From positions 1 to 46,070 of the forward strand of contig DATATB010000101.1 in the NCBI GenBank assembly GCA_036268995.1: DNA of 46,070 nucleotides. The letters run 5' to 3'. This document shows, piece after piece, positions 9,419 to 18,100 of the stretch. A model generated the notes under the pieces. That model saw nothing but the letters and a program-made list of their open reading frames with translations. It did no database searches and had not been told where the DNA came from. A program made the position numbers and the translations under genes. The DNA is from DATATB01 sp036268995 (GTDB lineage Bacteria; Planctomycetota; Planctomycetia; Pirellulales; PNKZ01). Each line of letters opens with the position of its first letter. The stretch's first letter is position 1.

Positions 9419-9734
9419 CGTTGCTCACCTCGAATGTGTTTTGTCGCCAGCAGACTTCGAAAATCAGGCGGATCCGAAATCCGCATTCAGCACAATGCGA
9501 TAACCGTAACCGTTAGCGTGCTGCTTGGCCACCGCCCCTTTTTGGGGCCGCACAAGGACGAGCGGCGCGGTAACGAATCCTAACGCCCGTTAAATCCCAC
9601 TTCCCATCGACTTCCGGCGACCTTGCTTGGTGAGCTTGCCGAATTGCCGTCAGCATAAGTCGGTGCGCATAGCATCCTGGCGGATGTTATTCTGTGCTCT
9701 ATCGATCCATTGGCTTTCGAGGTCCCCTGCATCC
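9419..9734. other. Divergent intergenic region between SDR and PPC gene
   Basis: These 316 bases separate two divergent genes and must hold both promoters. I see a short hairpin (GCGGAT/ATCCGC, 9468-9484) and a repeated ACCGTAACCGTT block near 9502-9514 that could be a regulator site. A TATTCT at 9688-9693 is a possible -10 for the plus strand, but no good -35 accompanies it. No gene is supported here. Confidence 0.4.
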
Positions 9735-11453
9735 ATGCTGCGCCGCTGCCGCCTGCTGCGAACAATTTTTGCGATACTGGCACTGGTGCCTGCCATCACC
9801 CTTGGCCAAGCCCGGCTAGTGGAGTTGCGGCCGTGCTCCGCACAAAGCGGCCGAGTTCAAGCCGTCGAACTCGTCGGCGCCGGACTCGACGCCGCCAAGG
9901 CCTTATTCGGCTTCGATCCACTCTTGTCGCTGTCGGGCGCGGGCCGCCGCTGGTCGATCACGCCGGCCGCCTCAGCCGTTGGCGTCTCCGACTTGTGGGC
10001 CGTCACCTCGGCGGGAATTTCCAATCCGCGGCGATTGGCTATTTCACCACTGCCACAGATATTGGAGAAGGAGAGCAACGACACGTCGGAGTCGGCCCAG
10101 GACGTCGTGCTGCCGCTGGTGGTGCATGGACGCATCGAGCCGGCCGTCGACCTGGACTGGTTTGTGTTCAAGGCCCGCTCGGGCGACCGCGTGGTGGTCA
10201 CCTGCCGTTCGCTCTCGCTCGACGGACAAATTGAGCCCGCGCTGTCGGTCTTCGATTCGCATGGCCGTCAACTTGCCCACGATGATGGCGGCGCTCGCGA
10301 CGGCCAACTGTGTTTTGTGGCGCCCGGCGATGGCCACTACCTAGTCCGCGTGCAAGAGCGCGCCTATCGGCAGCCCGAGGCCAACTTCTACGCGCTATCC
10401 ATCGAGACCGGCCCGGTCGTCGTGGCCGCCTTTCCTTCGGTCCTCACGCGTGGCCAGTCGCAGCGCGTGACGCTGTATGGCTACAACCTCGAACCGCCGG
10501 TGAGCGGTTCCGCGCAACTTCAGCAAACCACCGCGACGATTGCCGCACCGACCGAAGGCGATCCCGACGGCGGCGGTTGGCTGCCAGCCTCGGCCGCGAC
10601 AGTCGACGGATTCCGCTATTATCCGGCACAGGCTTCCGGCAGTGTGCGTTTCGACCTGGTCGACGGCGACGTGCAGCTTGAACTTCCCGGCGACAATAAT
10701 TCCGGCGAGCACGCCCAGCCGGTCAGCATCCCGGCCGAGATTGCCGGCCGCTTTGCCGAGCCGCGCGATGTTGATTGGTATCGTTTCGCCGCCCGCAAAG
10801 GGCAACGATTCTGGATCGAAGCCACAGGGCAGACCGCCGGCGAGCCCATGGATCTCGACATCACCGTGCGCAGCGCGCAAGGCAAAGTGCTGACCACGCT
10901 GGCCGACACGCCGCAGCCGAAGGAAAAAGAGTCGCCAGCCTGGCTGCCGCTGGACACGCCCGATCCGGCGGGCAAGTTCAAGGTTCCAGAAGACGGCGAT
11001 TACCTCGTGGTGATCCGCGATCTGTATGGCCCCTCGCTCTCGGGCCGGCGGCGAAACTATCACTTATCGCTCGTGCCGCAGCGCGAGGCCGTCTGGATTG
11101 TGGCCAAGGCCGACTCGCTGGCGATCAAACCCGGCAAGTCCGCCACGCTCCAGTTGGCCGCGATCCGCCGCGGCGGCCACACGGCGCCGATTCGCATCCG
11201 CGCCGAAAAGCTGCCGGCCGGCCTTTCGGCTCGAGAGACCACGCTGGCGGCCAAGGAAAGCAGCGGCTCGATCACCTTTTCGGCCGCGCCCGGCGCAGCG
11301 CCGCTGGTTGCCGGCGCGGAGCTTGTGGCCGAAACCGAACTCGAGGGCCGCACCGCGCGCGTGCCCGTCCGCATCGTCGCAGCTGTCGACGACGGCACTT
11401 CGCCGCGTGTACGTCGTTGCGACGGTTTGCCGATTGCCATCATCGGCAAGTAA
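9735..11453 (+). CDS. PPC-domain secreted protein (first gene of the DUF1549/DUF1501 triad)
   Basis: The 572-residue protein begins with an Arg-rich n-region and hydrophobic core (MLRRCRLLRTIFAILALV) ending near ITLGQA, a Sec signal peptide. It carries at least two bacterial pre-peptidase C-terminal (PPC) beta-sandwich domains, seen as DLDWFVFKARSGDRVVV followed by GHYLVRVQ, and again as DVDWYRFAARKGQRFWIEA followed by GDYLVVIRDLYG. The C-terminal part looks Ig-like. PPC modules in planctomycetes are usually extracellular or periplasmic and are found next to DUF1549/DUF1553 and DUF1501 genes, as here. The exact role is unknown. I chose ATG 9735 rather than an upstream start because it places the signal peptide at the N-terminus. 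A gap of 191 bases precedes the next gene. Confidence 0.85.
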   Translation: MLRRCRLLRTIFAILALVPAITLGQARLVELRPCSAQSGRVQAVELVGAGLDAAKALFGFDPLLSLSGAGRRWSITPAASAVGVSDLWAVTSAGISNPRRLAISPLPQILEKESNDTSESAQDVVLPLVVHGRIEPAVDLDWFVFKARSGDRVVVTCRSLSLDGQIEPALSVFDSHGRQLAHDDGGARDGQLCFVAPGDGHYLVRVQERAYRQPEANFYALSIETGPVVVAAFPSVLTRGQSQRVTLYGYNLEPPVSGSAQLQQTTATIAAPTEGDPDGGGWLPASAATVDGFRYYPAQASGSVRFDLVDGDVQLELPGDNNSGEHAQPVSIPAEIAGRFAEPRDVDWYRFAARKGQRFWIEATGQTAGEPMDLDITVRSAQGKVLTTLADTPQPKEKESPAWLPLDTPDPAGKFKVPEDGDYLVVIRDLYGPSLSGRRRNYHLSLVPQREAVWIVAKADSLAIKPGKSATLQLAAIRRGGHTAPIRIRAEKLPAGLSARETTLAAKESSGSITFSAAPGAAPLVAGAELVAETELEGRTARVPVRIVAAVDDGTSPRVRRCDGLPIAIIGK

Positions 11454-11518
11454 TCGCGAGCCTCGCTGATGGCCGTGCCGCCGCGGCCGGCAATTACCTA
11501 CCGTTCAGCCGAATTTCC

Positions 11519-11549
11519 TTGACGCATAACGGAATTTTGATGTAATTAT
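11519..11549 (+). promoter_or_regulatory. Possible promoter before the DUF1549/DUF1553 gene
   Basis: TTGACG at 11519-11524 and AATTAT at 11544-11549 are 19 bases apart, longer than ideal. If real, it would give the DUF1549/DUF1553 and DUF1501 genes their own transcript. The rest of the 191-base gap shows nothing clear. Confidence 0.3.
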
Positions 11550-11644
11550 GGCACCCAGCCGGCGCGGCGCTTCTGATTCCTGCCTTCGAGCGCCCGGCGG
11601 CTGTTGTCCGACAGGATGTTGCCCGCCTCAAAGGCCCCACGCCC

Positions 11645-14185
11645 GTGAAAGCGCGTCGTTGTTCCCCGCTGCACATGGCAGTGCTGTTGGTCGCGGCCGC
11701 ATTGACCGGCGGCGTTGCCCCGCCGTGGCCCCATGAAGTCGTGGCCGAGGAAACGACGGCCGGTACACGCGAGGCCGGCGCGCCGCCACTCGCCTGGAAT
11801 GATGTCACCGGCCTGAGTGTCGAACCCGATCGGATCGCGCTCAGCGGCCGCGACACTCAACGGCAGCTTCTCGTCTCGGCCTCGCTGCCAGCCGGTCGCT
11901 TGCGCGACGTGACGCGCGAGGTGGCCTATCACGTGGCCGATCCGCGCATTGCCCGCTGTAGTGCTTCGGGTATTGTCGAGCCCTTAGCGAGCGGCCGCAC
12001 CGAGATCGTGATTACTGCCGGCGCGTGGCGCGCTAGCCTGCCGGTCGAGATCGTCGCCGGTGATAAGTTCGAGCCGCTCGACTTCCGCCGCGATATCCTG
12101 CCAATTCTCACCAAGGCCGGCTGCAATGGCGGCGGCTGCCACGGAAAATCGGACGGCCGCGGCGGCTTCCAGCTTTCGCTGTTCGGTTTTGATCCCGAGG
12201 CCGATTATGATTCGATCGTCAAGAAGTCGCGCGGTCGCCGCGTGACCTTCGGCAGCCCGGAATCTTCGCTCTTGCTGCGCAAACCGCTGGCGGAGTTGCC
12301 GCATGGCGGCGGCAAGCGCTTGATCGCTGCGACCGCCGCCGGCCAGCGGCTGCTCAGATGGATTGTCACCGGCGCGCCGCGAGGCAACCTCGGCGAAAAC
12401 ACGCTCGAGCGGCTCGATGTCTCGCCGGACAGCCGCATGACCGGCTGCGGCCAGCAGCAACAGCTCGTCGTCACGGCCGTTTATCGCGACGGCGTGCGGC
12501 GCGACGTGACGGACCTGGCCGAGTTTCGTAGCAACGATCCCTCGCTGGCCTCGGTCGACGAGCACGGCCTGGTCACGATCGGCCAGCGGCATGGCGAGAC
12601 CAACATTGTCTGCCTGTACCAGGGACAGGTCGGTACGGCCCGGCTGACGATGCCGCTGGAACATCCCCAGGCGGCTTGGCCCGAACTGCCGGTGGCGAAC
12701 TTCATCGACCGGCACGTGTTCGCCAGGCTGCGCGAGCTGCGCATGGCTCCTTCGCCGGCGATCGACGACGGCGCGTTTTTGCGCCGCGCCGCGCTGCAAC
12801 TGGCCGGCCGGCTTCCCGGCGTCGAAGAGGTTCGGCAGTTTGTCGCCGATCGGCGGCCCGACAAGCGGGCAGCATTGGTCGAACGGCTGTTGGCCAGCGA
12901 CGAACATGCCGATTACTTCGCCCAGCGCTGGGGCGACGTGTTGCGCAACAAGCGGCGCGGCGAGTCCCCGCGGATTCCGGGCACCGTGGGCTTTCATCGC
13001 TGGCTGCGCAACGCCGTGGCCGAGAACATGCCCTACGACCAGATGGTGCGGGCCATCATCACGGCCACCGGCAACCAGGCCGTGAATCCTCCGGCCCAAT
13101 GGTATGCCGAAGTCCGCTATCTCGATCGCTACGTGGACGACACGGCGCAAGTGTTTTTGGGTCTGCGGATCGGCTGCGCCCGCTGCCACAATCATCCCTT
13201 CGAGCGTTTCACGCAGGATGATTATTACGGCCTGGCGGCGTTCTTCGCGCGCGTCACGCGAAAAGGCGGCAACCGCGCCAGCGACGAACGCCGGGCCGAC
13301 GAGATCATTTACCTCCGAGCCGTGGGCGACGTGCGGCATCCCATCAGCGGCGAAGTCGTGCCGCCGCACGGCCTCGATGGCCCGCCCATCGACGTGCCCA
13401 TGTACGACGACCCGCGGCACTACCTGGTGGATTGGATGTGCCGCGCCGACAATCCGTACTTCGCCCGCGCGCTGGCCAACCGCATGTGGGCCCATTTCTT
13501 CGGCCGCGGGCTGGTCGAGCCGCTGGACGACATGCGCTCGACCAATCCGGCCAGCAACGAGCCGCTGCTGGCAGCCTTGGCCCAGGAATTCACTCGCTCC
13601 GGCTACGACGTTCGTCATGTGCTGCGCACGATCACCACGAGCACCACCTACCAGCTCAGCTCGCTACCGAACGACGACAACCTGGACGAGACGCAGTGCC
13701 ATTCGCGGTTTTATCCGCAACGACTGCCGGCCGAAGTCCTGCTGGACGCGATCGACAGCGTCACGCGGCGGCCCACGGCTTATGCCGGTTTGCCCACGGG
13801 GACCCGGGCGGTGCAGTTGCCCGACGAGAATTACGGCAACGAGTTTCTCAAGCTCTTCGGCCGGCCGCCGCGAGAAAGCGCCTGCGAGTGCGAACGCGCG
13901 GCCAAGCCCAGCCTTTCGCAGTCGTTGTTTCTGATGAACGATGCGTTCATCGGCGGCAAGCTGCTGGGCACCGGCAGCCTGAGCGATGCCTTTGTTCGCC
14001 ACGACAAGCGTCCCGAGGCCGAGAAGATCGAGGAGCTGTTTCTGGCGGCCTTTGCGCGGCCGCCCCGCGCCGACGAGTTGGAGCAGGCCGTAGGCTACGT
14101 GCGATCGGAAGCCAGCCGGCTCACAGCGTATCGCAACCTGTTGTGGGCGATCGTCAACACCAAGGAATTCATGTACGTCCACTGA
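11645..14185 (+). CDS. DUF1549/DUF1553 protein with Big_2-like domains and haem-like cysteine motifs
   Basis: The protein has 846 residues. A signal peptide (hydrophobic residues 11-25) is followed by an Ig-like Big_2 domain (about 55-140). A cytochrome-like segment then contains AGCNGGGCHGKSDG, a CX4CH motif (Cys160, Cys165, His166). A second Big_2-like domain follows (about 255-340). DUF1549 (about 355-560) contains a true CXXCH in RIGCARCHNHPFERF, and DUF1553 runs to the end, with NRMWAHFFGRGLVEP and the terminal NTKEFMYVH. These proteins (Planctomycete PSCyt1/PSCyt2/PSD1 type) are expanded in Planctomycetota and are predicted to act with DUF1501 partners at the cell surface; their activity is not established here. 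The start is GTG 11645; ATG 11675 is an alternative that still keeps the signal. The DUF1501 gene follows after 45 bases. Confidence 0.92.
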   Translation: MKARRCSPLHMAVLLVAAALTGGVAPPWPHEVVAEETTAGTREAGAPPLAWNDVTGLSVEPDRIALSGRDTQRQLLVSASLPAGRLRDVTREVAYHVADPRIARCSASGIVEPLASGRTEIVITAGAWRASLPVEIVAGDKFEPLDFRRDILPILTKAGCNGGGCHGKSDGRGGFQLSLFGFDPEADYDSIVKKSRGRRVTFGSPESSLLLRKPLAELPHGGGKRLIAATAAGQRLLRWIVTGAPRGNLGENTLERLDVSPDSRMTGCGQQQQLVVTAVYRDGVRRDVTDLAEFRSNDPSLASVDEHGLVTIGQRHGETNIVCLYQGQVGTARLTMPLEHPQAAWPELPVANFIDRHVFARLRELRMAPSPAIDDGAFLRRAALQLAGRLPGVEEVRQFVADRRPDKRAALVERLLASDEHADYFAQRWGDVLRNKRRGESPRIPGTVGFHRWLRNAVAENMPYDQMVRAIITATGNQAVNPPAQWYAEVRYLDRYVDDTAQVFLGLRIGCARCHNHPFERFTQDDYYGLAAFFARVTRKGGNRASDERRADEIIYLRAVGDVRHPISGEVVPPHGLDGPPIDVPMYDDPRHYLVDWMCRADNPYFARALANRMWAHFFGRGLVEPLDDMRSTNPASNEPLLAALAQEFTRSGYDVRHVLRTITTSTTYQLSSLPNDDNLDETQCHSRFYPQRLPAEVLLDAIDSVTRRPTAYAGLPTGTRAVQLPDENYGNEFLKLFGRPPRESACECERAAKPSLSQSLFLMNDAFIGGKLLGTGSLSDAFVRHDKRPEAEKIEELFLAAFARPPRADELEQAVGYVRSEASRLTAYRNLLWAIVNTKEFMYVH

Positions 14186-14230
14186 CGGCCGATCCATCCG
14201 GCCCCCGTTTCCCGCCGCCGCGGAGTTCCG

Positions 14231-15622
14231 TTGACCATGTCTTTGCCACACCGCTTGCCTCACTGCCCCGGACCGCTCGGCCGACGCGCGTTTCTGCAGA
14301 TTGGCGGGCTATCGCTCGGCGCGCTCGCCTCCGGCATGGAACCCAGCTTGGCCCAGGTCTTGGCGGCTGAAACAGCGGCCGGCGCCGAACGCGAGTTCTC
14401 GGTCATCTGGCTGTGGGCCGCCGGCGGGCCCAGCCATCTGGAAACCTTCGACATGAAGCCCGAGGCGCCGACCGAGTGCCGCGGCGCGTTCAAGCCGATT
14501 GCCACCAACGTGCCGGGCATTGAAATCTGCGAGCTGATGCCCAACCTGGCCCGCCGCGCCGACAAGTTCTCGCTCATTCGCAGCCTGCACCACAACCGCA
14601 ACGAGCACGCGTCCGGCACCAATCGCATGCTCTCCGGCTACGCCAGCGTGGGCTTGAACCCCGCCGACGGCGAGTTTCCCGAGATCGGCTCGATCGTGGC
14701 TCAGCAGCTCGAAGATCAGGTGCGCGACATTCCGCTGTTCGTCTCCAGCAACAAGCTGTACGGCGGCGGGCCGGCTTATCTGGGCCCGGCCTGCACGCCC
14801 TTTATGTACAGTGGCGATCCGGCCAAGCCGAATTTCGGCGCCGGCAGCCTCACGGTGACCAGCGACGCCACCGCGCTGCTGCGTAAGCGGCTCGAACTGT
14901 TGCAGCGCTTCGACAGCTTCCGCCGCGAGGTCGATCGGTCGCAAACCATGACGGCGCTCGACAAGTTCAATGCCCGCGCGCTGGACATGCTGACCAGCTC
15001 GCGGACGCGCGAGGCATTCGATCTGTCACGCGAGCCCGATGAGGTGCGCGATCGCTACGGCCGCACCACGGGCGGCCAGAGCCTGCTGCTGGCCCGGCGG
15101 CTGGTCGAGGCGGGCGTGCGCTTCGTGCAGATCAGTGCCAATTTTCCCATCGACAAGCCAACCAGCGTCATTTCGCCCAACAACTGGGACGACCACTCGG
15201 TCAACTGCGACATCTTCAAGGCCTACCAGGCTCGCATGCCGACCTTCGACGTGGCAGTGCCGGCCTTGATCGACGACTTGTACGCGCGCGGCCTCGACCG
15301 CAAGGTGCTGTTCGTGTTTGCCGGCGAGTTCAGCCGCACGCCCAAGGTGAACATGCGACCGGGAGCCAAATGGCCCGGCCGAGATCACTGGAGCCGGGCC
15401 ATCAGCGTGCTGATCTCCGGTGGCGGCCTGAAGATGGGACAGGTGGTCGGCGCCACCAACTCGCACGGCGAGGAGCCGGCCGAACGCCCCATGAACAGCA
15501 ATTGCCTGCTGGCCACGATCTATCGCGGCTTCGGCATCGACACCACGCAGGTCTATCACGACAACAGCGGCCGCCCTCTGCCGATCCTCACCGACGGCCA
15601 GCCCATCGCCGAATTGATCTGA
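14231..15622 (+). CDS. DUF1501 protein with Tat signal
   Basis: The protein has 463 residues. The N-terminus has a twin-arginine signal, GRRAFLQIGGLSLGALASG, so it is probably exported folded. The body has the DUF1501 features of an alkaline-phosphatase/sulfatase-like fold: WAAGGPSHLETFDMKPEAP, SLHHNRNEHASGTN, and toward the end GEFSRTPKVN, GRDHW and TNSHGEEPAERP. The metal-type His and Asp residues are kept. DUF1501 genes usually sit directly after a DUF1549/DUF1553 gene, as here. TTG 14231 has GGAG five bases before it; ATG 14237 gives a protein two residues shorter and is an equally plausible start. The product is likely the third component of the triad, perhaps a surface hydrolase on sulfated or phosphorylated polymers, which is inference. 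Confidence 0.9.
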   Translation: MTMSLPHRLPHCPGPLGRRAFLQIGGLSLGALASGMEPSLAQVLAAETAAGAEREFSVIWLWAAGGPSHLETFDMKPEAPTECRGAFKPIATNVPGIEICELMPNLARRADKFSLIRSLHHNRNEHASGTNRMLSGYASVGLNPADGEFPEIGSIVAQQLEDQVRDIPLFVSSNKLYGGGPAYLGPACTPFMYSGDPAKPNFGAGSLTVTSDATALLRKRLELLQRFDSFRREVDRSQTMTALDKFNARALDMLTSSRTREAFDLSREPDEVRDRYGRTTGGQSLLLARRLVEAGVRFVQISANFPIDKPTSVISPNNWDDHSVNCDIFKAYQARMPTFDVAVPALIDDLYARGLDRKVLFVFAGEFSRTPKVNMRPGAKWPGRDHWSRAISVLISGGGLKMGQVVGATNSHGEEPAERPMNSNCLLATIYRGFGIDTTQVYHDNSGRPLPILTDGQPIAELI

Positions 15623-15722
15623 ACCGCGTAACTGCCAGGAAACGGCGAGCGCAGCTTATCATTGCCAGATCGATTAACCCATTTATCAACAATGGGTTGC
15701 AAACTGGCGGACCGGAAAAAGT

Positions 15723-15751
15723 TTGACACGCGAGGCACGCGGCACTAGAGT
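15723..15751 (+). promoter_or_regulatory. Sigma70-type promoter of the catabolic operon
   Basis: TTGACA at 15723-15728 and TAGAGT at 15746-15751 are separated by exactly 17 bases, about 120 bases before the GntR-family gene. The -10 is four of six to consensus. It is the only good promoter in the 250-base gap. Confidence 0.6.
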
Positions 15752-15754
15752 GCC
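15741..15754. promoter_or_regulatory. Inverted repeat over the -10 box, candidate GntR operator
   Basis: GGCACTAGAGTGCC has two perfect 6-bp arms around AG and covers the predicted -10 hexamer. A dimeric regulator bound here would block RNA polymerase. Binding by the adjacent FCD/GntR protein is inference. Confidence 0.45.
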
Positions 15755-15759
15755 AAACA

Positions 15760-15780
15760 GTCGACGGTCGACAGGTCGAC
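15760..15780. repeat. Three closely spaced GTCGAC hexamers
   Basis: GTCGAC occurs at 15760-15765, 15767-15772 and 15775-15780, just downstream of the predicted transcription start. Each is a palindrome. They could be a second operator array or chance in a GC-rich leader. Confidence 0.5.
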
Positions 15781-15872
15781 GATCCCGCCAGCCCTAAGTG
15801 ATCGTCGTCCAAGGCCGCCCTTCAGCAACGTCGGCCCAGCGCTAAATCGATTGTTTTGCGGGAGACCCGTGA

Positions 15873-16568
15873 ATGCCCGAAAGTGAATCCGCGTTTTTGA
15901 AGCCCGCCAGCCGGCAAAATCTCTCGGACAGCATCACCGAGTCCTTACGCGATGCGATCTTCGGGGGGCATTTCCGACCCGGTCAACGCCTTGCCGAAGC
16001 GCAACTTGCCACGCGACTCAAGGTCAGCCGGGCGCCGGTTCGCGAGGCGCTGACGTCTCTGGAGCAAGAAGGGCTCGTCAGTCGCACCCCTAGCGGAGGC
16101 ACCACCGTGAGCCGTCTGTCGCGCCGGGATGTCGACGAGATCTGCACGTTGCGGACGCCGTTGGAAGCCCTGGCGGTGCGGCTGGCTATTGCCCATGCAA
16201 GCGAGAGCACCTGGGCCGATTTGAAGGCCAATCTGAAATCAACCGAGAAGGTGACCGATCCCAAGCGGCTAGCCCAGCTCGATCTCGAGTTTCACGAAAT
16301 CATTGTGCGGGCAGCCAATCACGGACGGCTACTTGCCAGTTGGCTGAATCTGCGCTCGCAAATCCGCTTGCTCATGGTGCAGCGCAACCGGACCGACGCC
16401 GGTTCGTTCGAAGGCACGGTTCATGGCCATCGCGAATTGGTCGAGGCCATTCTCGCGCACGACTCGGCCCGCGCGACCTCGCTGCTCGAATACTACCTCA
16501 AGGCGCAGCACGAGTGGTTCGTCAAGTCATTCACGGAGACCGACGACATAGAATCGCCACGCTTATAA
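15873..16568 (+). CDS. GntR-family (FadR/FCD) transcriptional regulator
   Basis: The 231-residue protein has an N-terminal winged helix (LRDAIFGGHFRPGQRLAEAQLATRLKVSRAPVREAL is the classic GntR block, about residues 24-60) and an all-helical FCD ligand domain from about residue 85. FCD metal or ligand residues are visible: Asp and His in LDLEFHEIIVRAANH, and a C-terminal His in VHGHRELVEAI. This subfamily usually represses catabolic operons and is released by a carboxylic or sugar-acid ligand. It is the first gene of the operon, 53 bases before the aldehyde dehydrogenase, with a promoter and overlapping inverted repeat upstream, so autoregulation and local control are likely. Confidence 0.92.
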   Translation: MPESESAFLKPASRQNLSDSITESLRDAIFGGHFRPGQRLAEAQLATRLKVSRAPVREALTSLEQEGLVSRTPSGGTTVSRLSRRDVDEICTLRTPLEALAVRLAIAHASESTWADLKANLKSTEKVTDPKRLAQLDLEFHEIIVRAANHGRLLASWLNLRSQIRLLMVQRNRTDAGSFEGTVHGHRELVEAILAHDSARATSLLEYYLKAQHEWFVKSFTETDDIESPRL

Positions 16569-16621
16569 CCGCTCGCTGGCTCCGAATTCATCGCCCCCTC
16601 GAACTCCTTGCGACCGGATCC

Positions 16622-18085
16622 ATGGACGCGCTCAATCTCATCAATGGACAATGGCGTGCTTCGTCGGGGCGGTGGCTGGCGGTCACGAACCCAGCCACGG
16701 ACGAACAACTCGGCCGCGTGACGCTGTCGCCCGCCGCCGACGTGGATCAGGCGGTGCTTGCCGGCCAGCGCGCTTTTGAGGAGTGGCGACGCATACCCGT
16801 CACCGAGCGGGTGCAATGCCTCTTTCGCTTCAAGCAGTTGCTGGAGGAACATTTCGAGGAGATCGCCCGAACAGTCACCCAGGAATGCGGCAAAACGCTG
16901 GTCGAATCGCGCGGGGAGCTGCGCCGTGGCATCGAAAACGTCGAAACCGCCTGCGGCATGCCGCTGATGATGCAGGGCTATAACAACGAGGACATTGCCC
17001 GCGGCGTGGACGAGCATCTGTTCCGGCAGCCGCTGGGAGTGGTGGCGGCCATTACGCCGTTCAATTTCCCGGCCATGATCCCCTTGTGGTTTTTGCCTTA
17101 CGCGATTGCCTCAGGCAACTGCTTTATCCTGAAGCCGAGCGAACAAGTTCCGCTGACCGCGGTTCGGCTGTTCGAGCTCCTGGCGCAGACGGGTCTTCCG
17201 GCAGGGGTCGCGCAGCTCGTGCATGGCGACAAGCAAACCGTCGACGCGCTGCTCGAGCATCCGGGCGTGCAGGCGATTTCGTTTGTCGGGTCCAGCACGG
17301 TGGCGAAGTCCATCTATGGCCGGGCGGCAGCGCAAGGCAAGCGCGCCCAATGCCAAGGGGGCGCCAAGAATCCGGTCGTGATCCTGCCAGATGCCGATCT
17401 GGAGATGACCACGAAAATCGTGGCCGACAGCGCTTTCGGCTGTGCGGGTCAGCGGTGTCTGGCCACGTCGGTCGTCATCACGGTCGGCAGCGAACAAGAG
17501 CGTTTTGCCTCGGCAATCTGCGACGCGGCCGCCAGTCGTCGGGTGGGCAATGGACTGGAATCGGACATCGACATGGGCCCGGTGATCAGCTCCGAAAGCA
17601 AGCGGCGCATCGAACGTTTGCTCGAAGCGGGTCGCAACGAAGGCGCCGTAGCCCGGGCTCACGGCAATGGCCGAAAACCCAGCGCGGACGGCTGCGGCTC
17701 GTTCGTGGCGCCCACCGTGCTCGACCATGTCGCGCCGGGCGGAACGCTGGCCCGCACGGAGATTTTTGGGCCCGTTTTGAGTTTGTTGCGCGCCGCAAGC
17801 ATCGACGAAGCGATTCACCTGATCAATTCGGGCGTGCACGGCAACATGGCTTGCTTGTTCACATCCAGCGGCGCCGCCGCGCGGCGCTTTCGCAACGAAT
17901 GCGTCGTCGGCAATATCGGCATCAACGTCGGCGTGGCCGCTCCCATGTCCTTCTATCCATTCAGCGGCTGGAAGGAGAGTTTTTTTGGCGATTTGCACGC
18001 GCAAGGCCGGCACGCCGTCGAGTTTTATACGCAGACCAAAGTCGTCGTCGAGCGCTGGCATTCCACCTGGAGCCGAAAGTTCTAG
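16622..18085 (+). CDS. mmsA: CoA-acylating (methyl)malonate-semialdehyde dehydrogenase
   Basis: The 487-residue protein matches the MmsA/IolA type of aldehyde dehydrogenase in length and motifs. It has ITPFNFPAMIPLWFLP, NAD-binding FVGSSTVAKSIY and the catalytic Cys279 in CAGQRCLA. The usual general-base Glu region reads CQGGAKNPVVIL, with no Glu. Its absence is a known mark of the CoA-dependent semialdehyde dehydrogenases, so the likely reaction is (methyl)malonate semialdehyde plus CoA plus NAD to acetyl- or propionyl-CoA and CO2. In inositol catabolism IolA performs the last step. ATG 16622 was chosen because MDALNLINGQW aligns with family N-termini; the frame extends upstream only by overlapping the regulator gene. 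The VOC gene follows after 15 bases. Confidence 0.9.
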   Translation: MDALNLINGQWRASSGRWLAVTNPATDEQLGRVTLSPAADVDQAVLAGQRAFEEWRRIPVTERVQCLFRFKQLLEEHFEEIARTVTQECGKTLVESRGELRRGIENVETACGMPLMMQGYNNEDIARGVDEHLFRQPLGVVAAITPFNFPAMIPLWFLPYAIASGNCFILKPSEQVPLTAVRLFELLAQTGLPAGVAQLVHGDKQTVDALLEHPGVQAISFVGSSTVAKSIYGRAAAQGKRAQCQGGAKNPVVILPDADLEMTTKIVADSAFGCAGQRCLATSVVITVGSEQERFASAICDAAASRRVGNGLESDIDMGPVISSESKRRIERLLEAGRNEGAVARAHGNGRKPSADGCGSFVAPTVLDHVAPGGTLARTEIFGPVLSLLRAASIDEAIHLINSGVHGNMACLFTSSGAAARRFRNECVVGNIGINVGVAAPMSFYPFSGWKESFFGDLHAQGRHAVEFYTQTKVVVERWHSTWSRKF

Positions 18086-18100
18086 CGAACCGGTTCAAGC

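Noticed and set aside
11984..13618. Long open frame of 544 codons on the minus strand
   Set aside because: It is antisense to the DUF1549/DUF1553 gene, has His/Gly/Arg-rich composition typical of shadow frames in GC-rich DNA, and no recognisable domain.
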